Shown here in pieces: positions 62,971-64,000 of a DNA stretch of 64,000 nt (positions are counted from its first letter, which is position 1; the number at the start of each line of letters is the position of its first letter). The DNA is from JAHEKB01 sp049115575 (lineage in GTDB: Bacteria; Bacteroidota; Bacteroidia; NS11-12g; UBA9320). The notes below the pieces were generated by a model. That model saw only the letters and a program-made list of their open reading frames with translations. It did no database searches and was not told the origin of the DNA. A program made the position numbers and the translations under genes. The stretch is from assembly GCA_049115575.1 (NCBI GenBank), contig JAGDZU010000001.1:1083547-1147546 (forward strand), read 5' to 3'.

Positions 62971-63134
62971 CAAAAAAAAGGCCATGGGTTAGAACAAACT
63001 TAGGGAATAAAATTGCGACGACCTGCTTATAAGGTGTTACACGAGCATCATCAAAGCTGCAGGACTTTACAACAAGGTTTGGAACTGGAACATCTATGCC
63101 CTTCCTTTTTAACCACCTAATATCTTATGTATTC
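62971..63134 (-). pseudogene. Decayed 5S rRNA copy with spacer and terminator remains
   Basis: This stretch, on the minus strand, aligns with the intact spacer-5S-terminator at 63717-63882. The best parts are AACCACCTAA followed closely by ATCTTATGTATTC (63111-63134), GCGACGACCT (63015-63024) versus GCGGCGACCT, and GGACTTTAC in the middle; identity is roughly 65-70% by eye. The conserved loop CCGAAC has become CCAAAC and most helices are broken, so it should not make a working 5S. Next to it a T-run and the TAAC loop of the terminator survive with unpaired arms. Confidence 0.75.
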
Positions 63135-63182
63135 TTAGAGATTTCAGCGAGAAGAGCATAAGTCTAAGAAATCTTCAATCCA

Positions 63183-63190
63183 TATATTTG
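63183..63190 (+). promoter_or_regulatory. -7 box candidate for the small lipoprotein gene
   Basis: TATATTTG is an exact TAnnTTTG match, 5 bases before the GTG start. There is no -33 box at the right distance. Confidence 0.4.
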
Positions 63191-63195
63191 ATACT

Positions 63196-63708
63196 GTGAT
63201 TCGCTTAATCTATCCTATCCTCTTGCTTGTGCTTACCTCCTGTTCAAGCAGATATAGTCATCTTACCAGAAGAAGCAATAAGGCAGTGCCAATTCAGGCA
63301 CAGAGCTTAACTCAGAAAGAGGTGTCAGCACTTCAACACCAGCAAATAACAGATGCCATAATTAACGAATATGCAGACCTGAGTATTACAAACCCTGAAC
63401 AAACCAATCTCGTTGTTACCTCAATAAATAGCAAGCCATCTCTTATTGCAGCTCAAGTTAATGAGTCTGTTCTTAAGAATAAATTAAAGCCTCAAGTAGT
63501 AGCATCATTTCAAGCCTTTGGCGAGGATGAGAGTCAAACCACAAGCTACAATCCCAAGGGAATATTATGGGTGTTTCTCGCCTTCCTTGTGGTAATAATA
63601 ATAGTAGTAGAAATCTTGTTGCCTGGATATGGCATTATTGGATTGATTTTATTACTTGGCATTGCCCTGCTGGGCTTCATCATGTACAAAACTGGCATGG
63701 TGGGTTAA
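63196..63708 (+). CDS. Small lipoprotein with two C-terminal membrane segments
   Basis: A 170-residue protein of no recognised family. It has a lipoprotein signal (IRLIYPILLLVLTSC), a polar stretch rich in Gln, Ser and Asn (about 20-110), then two hydrophobic segments (ILWVFLAFLVVIIIVVEILL and GIIGLILLLGIALLGFIMY) near the end, an unusual mixture of lipid anchor and membrane helices. GTG start. It lies between the decayed and intact 5S copies and runs against the rRNA operon. Confidence 0.65.
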   Translation: MIRLIYPILLLVLTSCSSRYSHLTRRSNKAVPIQAQSLTQKEVSALQHQQITDAIINEYADLSITNPEQTNLVVTSINSKPSLIAAQVNESVLKNKLKPQVVASFQAFGEDESQTTSYNPKGILWVFLAFLVVIIIVVEILLPGYGIIGLILLLGIALLGFIMYKTGMVG

Positions 63709-63716
63709 AATAAAGC

Positions 63717-63750
63717 AAAAAAAAAGTCCCTCCGTTAGGAGAGACTTCTT
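63717..63750 (-). terminator. Terminator of the rRNA operon
   Basis: Read on the minus strand, AAGTCTCTCC, loop TAAC, GGAGGGACTT (a 10-base-pair stem with one G-T pair), then a run of T residues. It lies just after the 5S rRNA gene and touches the end of the convergent lipoprotein gene. Confidence 0.88.
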
Positions 63751-63757
63751 TAATAGA

Positions 63758-63867
63758 ATGGCGGCGACCTACTTTTCCAGGTATTACCCAAGTATCATCG
63801 GCTCTGGCGGACTTTACTACTCTGTTCGGAATGGGAAGAGGTGTGCCCCGTCGATATAACCACCTAA
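63758..63867 (-). rRNA. rrf: 5S ribosomal RNA
   Basis: Read on the minus strand, it starts near TTAGGTGGTTATATCGACGG and contains CCCATTCCGAACAGAG, the universally conserved loop B/C region, then AGCCGATGATACTTGGGT and the closing GGTCGCCGCC, which pairs with GGTGGT of the 5' end (helix I). About 110 bases. End points are accurate to a few bases. Confidence 0.92.
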
Positions 63868-63944
63868 AAATCTTATGTATTCATACAGAATACAATGACA
63901 AAAGCTGGAAGTAAAATAAACAATATGTTTTAATTAAATAAAAT

Positions 63945-64000
63945 TGGTAAGTCTACAGGTAATTAGTACTGCTCGGCTTTGACATTACTGCCTTTACACC
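63945..64000 (-). rRNA. rrl: 23S ribosomal RNA, 3' end only
   Basis: Read on the minus strand, the last 56 bases contain AGCCGAGCAGTACTAATTAC, the conserved 3' end of 23S rRNA (GTACTAAT), followed by the closing CTGTAGACTTACC. The rest of the gene lies beyond the window. About 77 bases of spacer separate it from 5S, with no tRNA. Confidence 0.88.

Noticed and set aside
62971..63195. tRNA gene between phhB and the lipoprotein gene, or in the 23S-5S spacer
   Set aside because: No cloverleaf or GTTC-type T-loop is visible; the sequence is explained by the 5S remnant.
1..64000. Mobile elements, prophage, CRISPR array, defence system
   Set aside because: No transposase, integrase, phage structural, Cas or restriction genes and no regularly spaced repeats were seen; gene content is core metabolism and information processing.

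Overview
This window is a stretch of a Bacteroidota chromosome, most probably a marine-type member of Flavobacteriales; the order is an inference, the phylum is well supported. The signs are a PorZ-like type IX secretion (T9SS) component, a secreted DUF1501 protein with a T9SS C-terminal sorting domain, DUF6089 and DUF4294 proteins, fused SecDF, a bacillithiol deacetylase, EF-G residues of the Bacteroidota type, and promoters of the Bacteroidota form (TTTG, 19 bases, TAnnTTTG). I see no phage, insertion sequence, CRISPR array or integron. Most of the window is core genome.

Layout. 0-7 kb (+): two tandem DUF6089 outer-membrane barrels (the first cut by the window edge), a DUF819 membrane protein, a DUF937 protein, and a DUF1800/DUF1501 pair ending in a strong terminator. 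7-18 kb, mixed strands: rmlC, a UvrD/PcrA helicase, a CapD-type nucleotide-sugar dehydratase, ftsK-lolA-DUF6438 on the minus strand, then a small secreted protein, a GNAT acetyltransferase, a short-chain dehydrogenase and a tandem universal stress protein. 18-29 kb: an LEA-type lipoprotein, dnaE, a CPBP-type membrane protein with recG, secDF and udk. 29.3-36 kb: a TetR-controlled tripartite RND efflux operon with an inverted-repeat operator wrapped around its promoter. 36-38.3 kb: an M42 peptidase, a small lipoprotein, a 378-base gene-free stretch and a cysteine-free ArsC-like protein.

38.4-55 kb (-) is one unbroken run of translation genes (str, S10, spc and alpha operons fused): rpsL-rpsG-fusA-rpsJ through rplQ, including rpmD and rpmJ, which are very short. 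It has a consensus promoter ahead of rpsL and a second perfect one just after secY that drives infA-rpmJ-rpsM-rpsK-rpsD-rpoA-rplQ. fusA is interrupted by 11 N bases, an assembly gap and not a mutation.

55-64 kb: a FemAB/GNAT-like protein, bshB1, DUF4294, recO and porZ on the minus strand; lipA and an unusual GT-A-type glycosyltransferase on the plus strand; phhB; and the distal end of an rRNA operon on the minus strand (23S 3' end, 5S rRNA, terminator). A decayed second copy of the spacer, 5S gene and terminator lies about 0.75 kb from the intact one, with a small lipoprotein gene between them.

The most interesting observations are the decayed rRNA-operon tail, the very short distance between the -7 promoter box and the start codon at many first genes (suggesting leaderless or near-leaderless mRNAs), the TetR operator/promoter overlap, and the atypical glycosyltransferase. 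I found no clear new multi-gene system.
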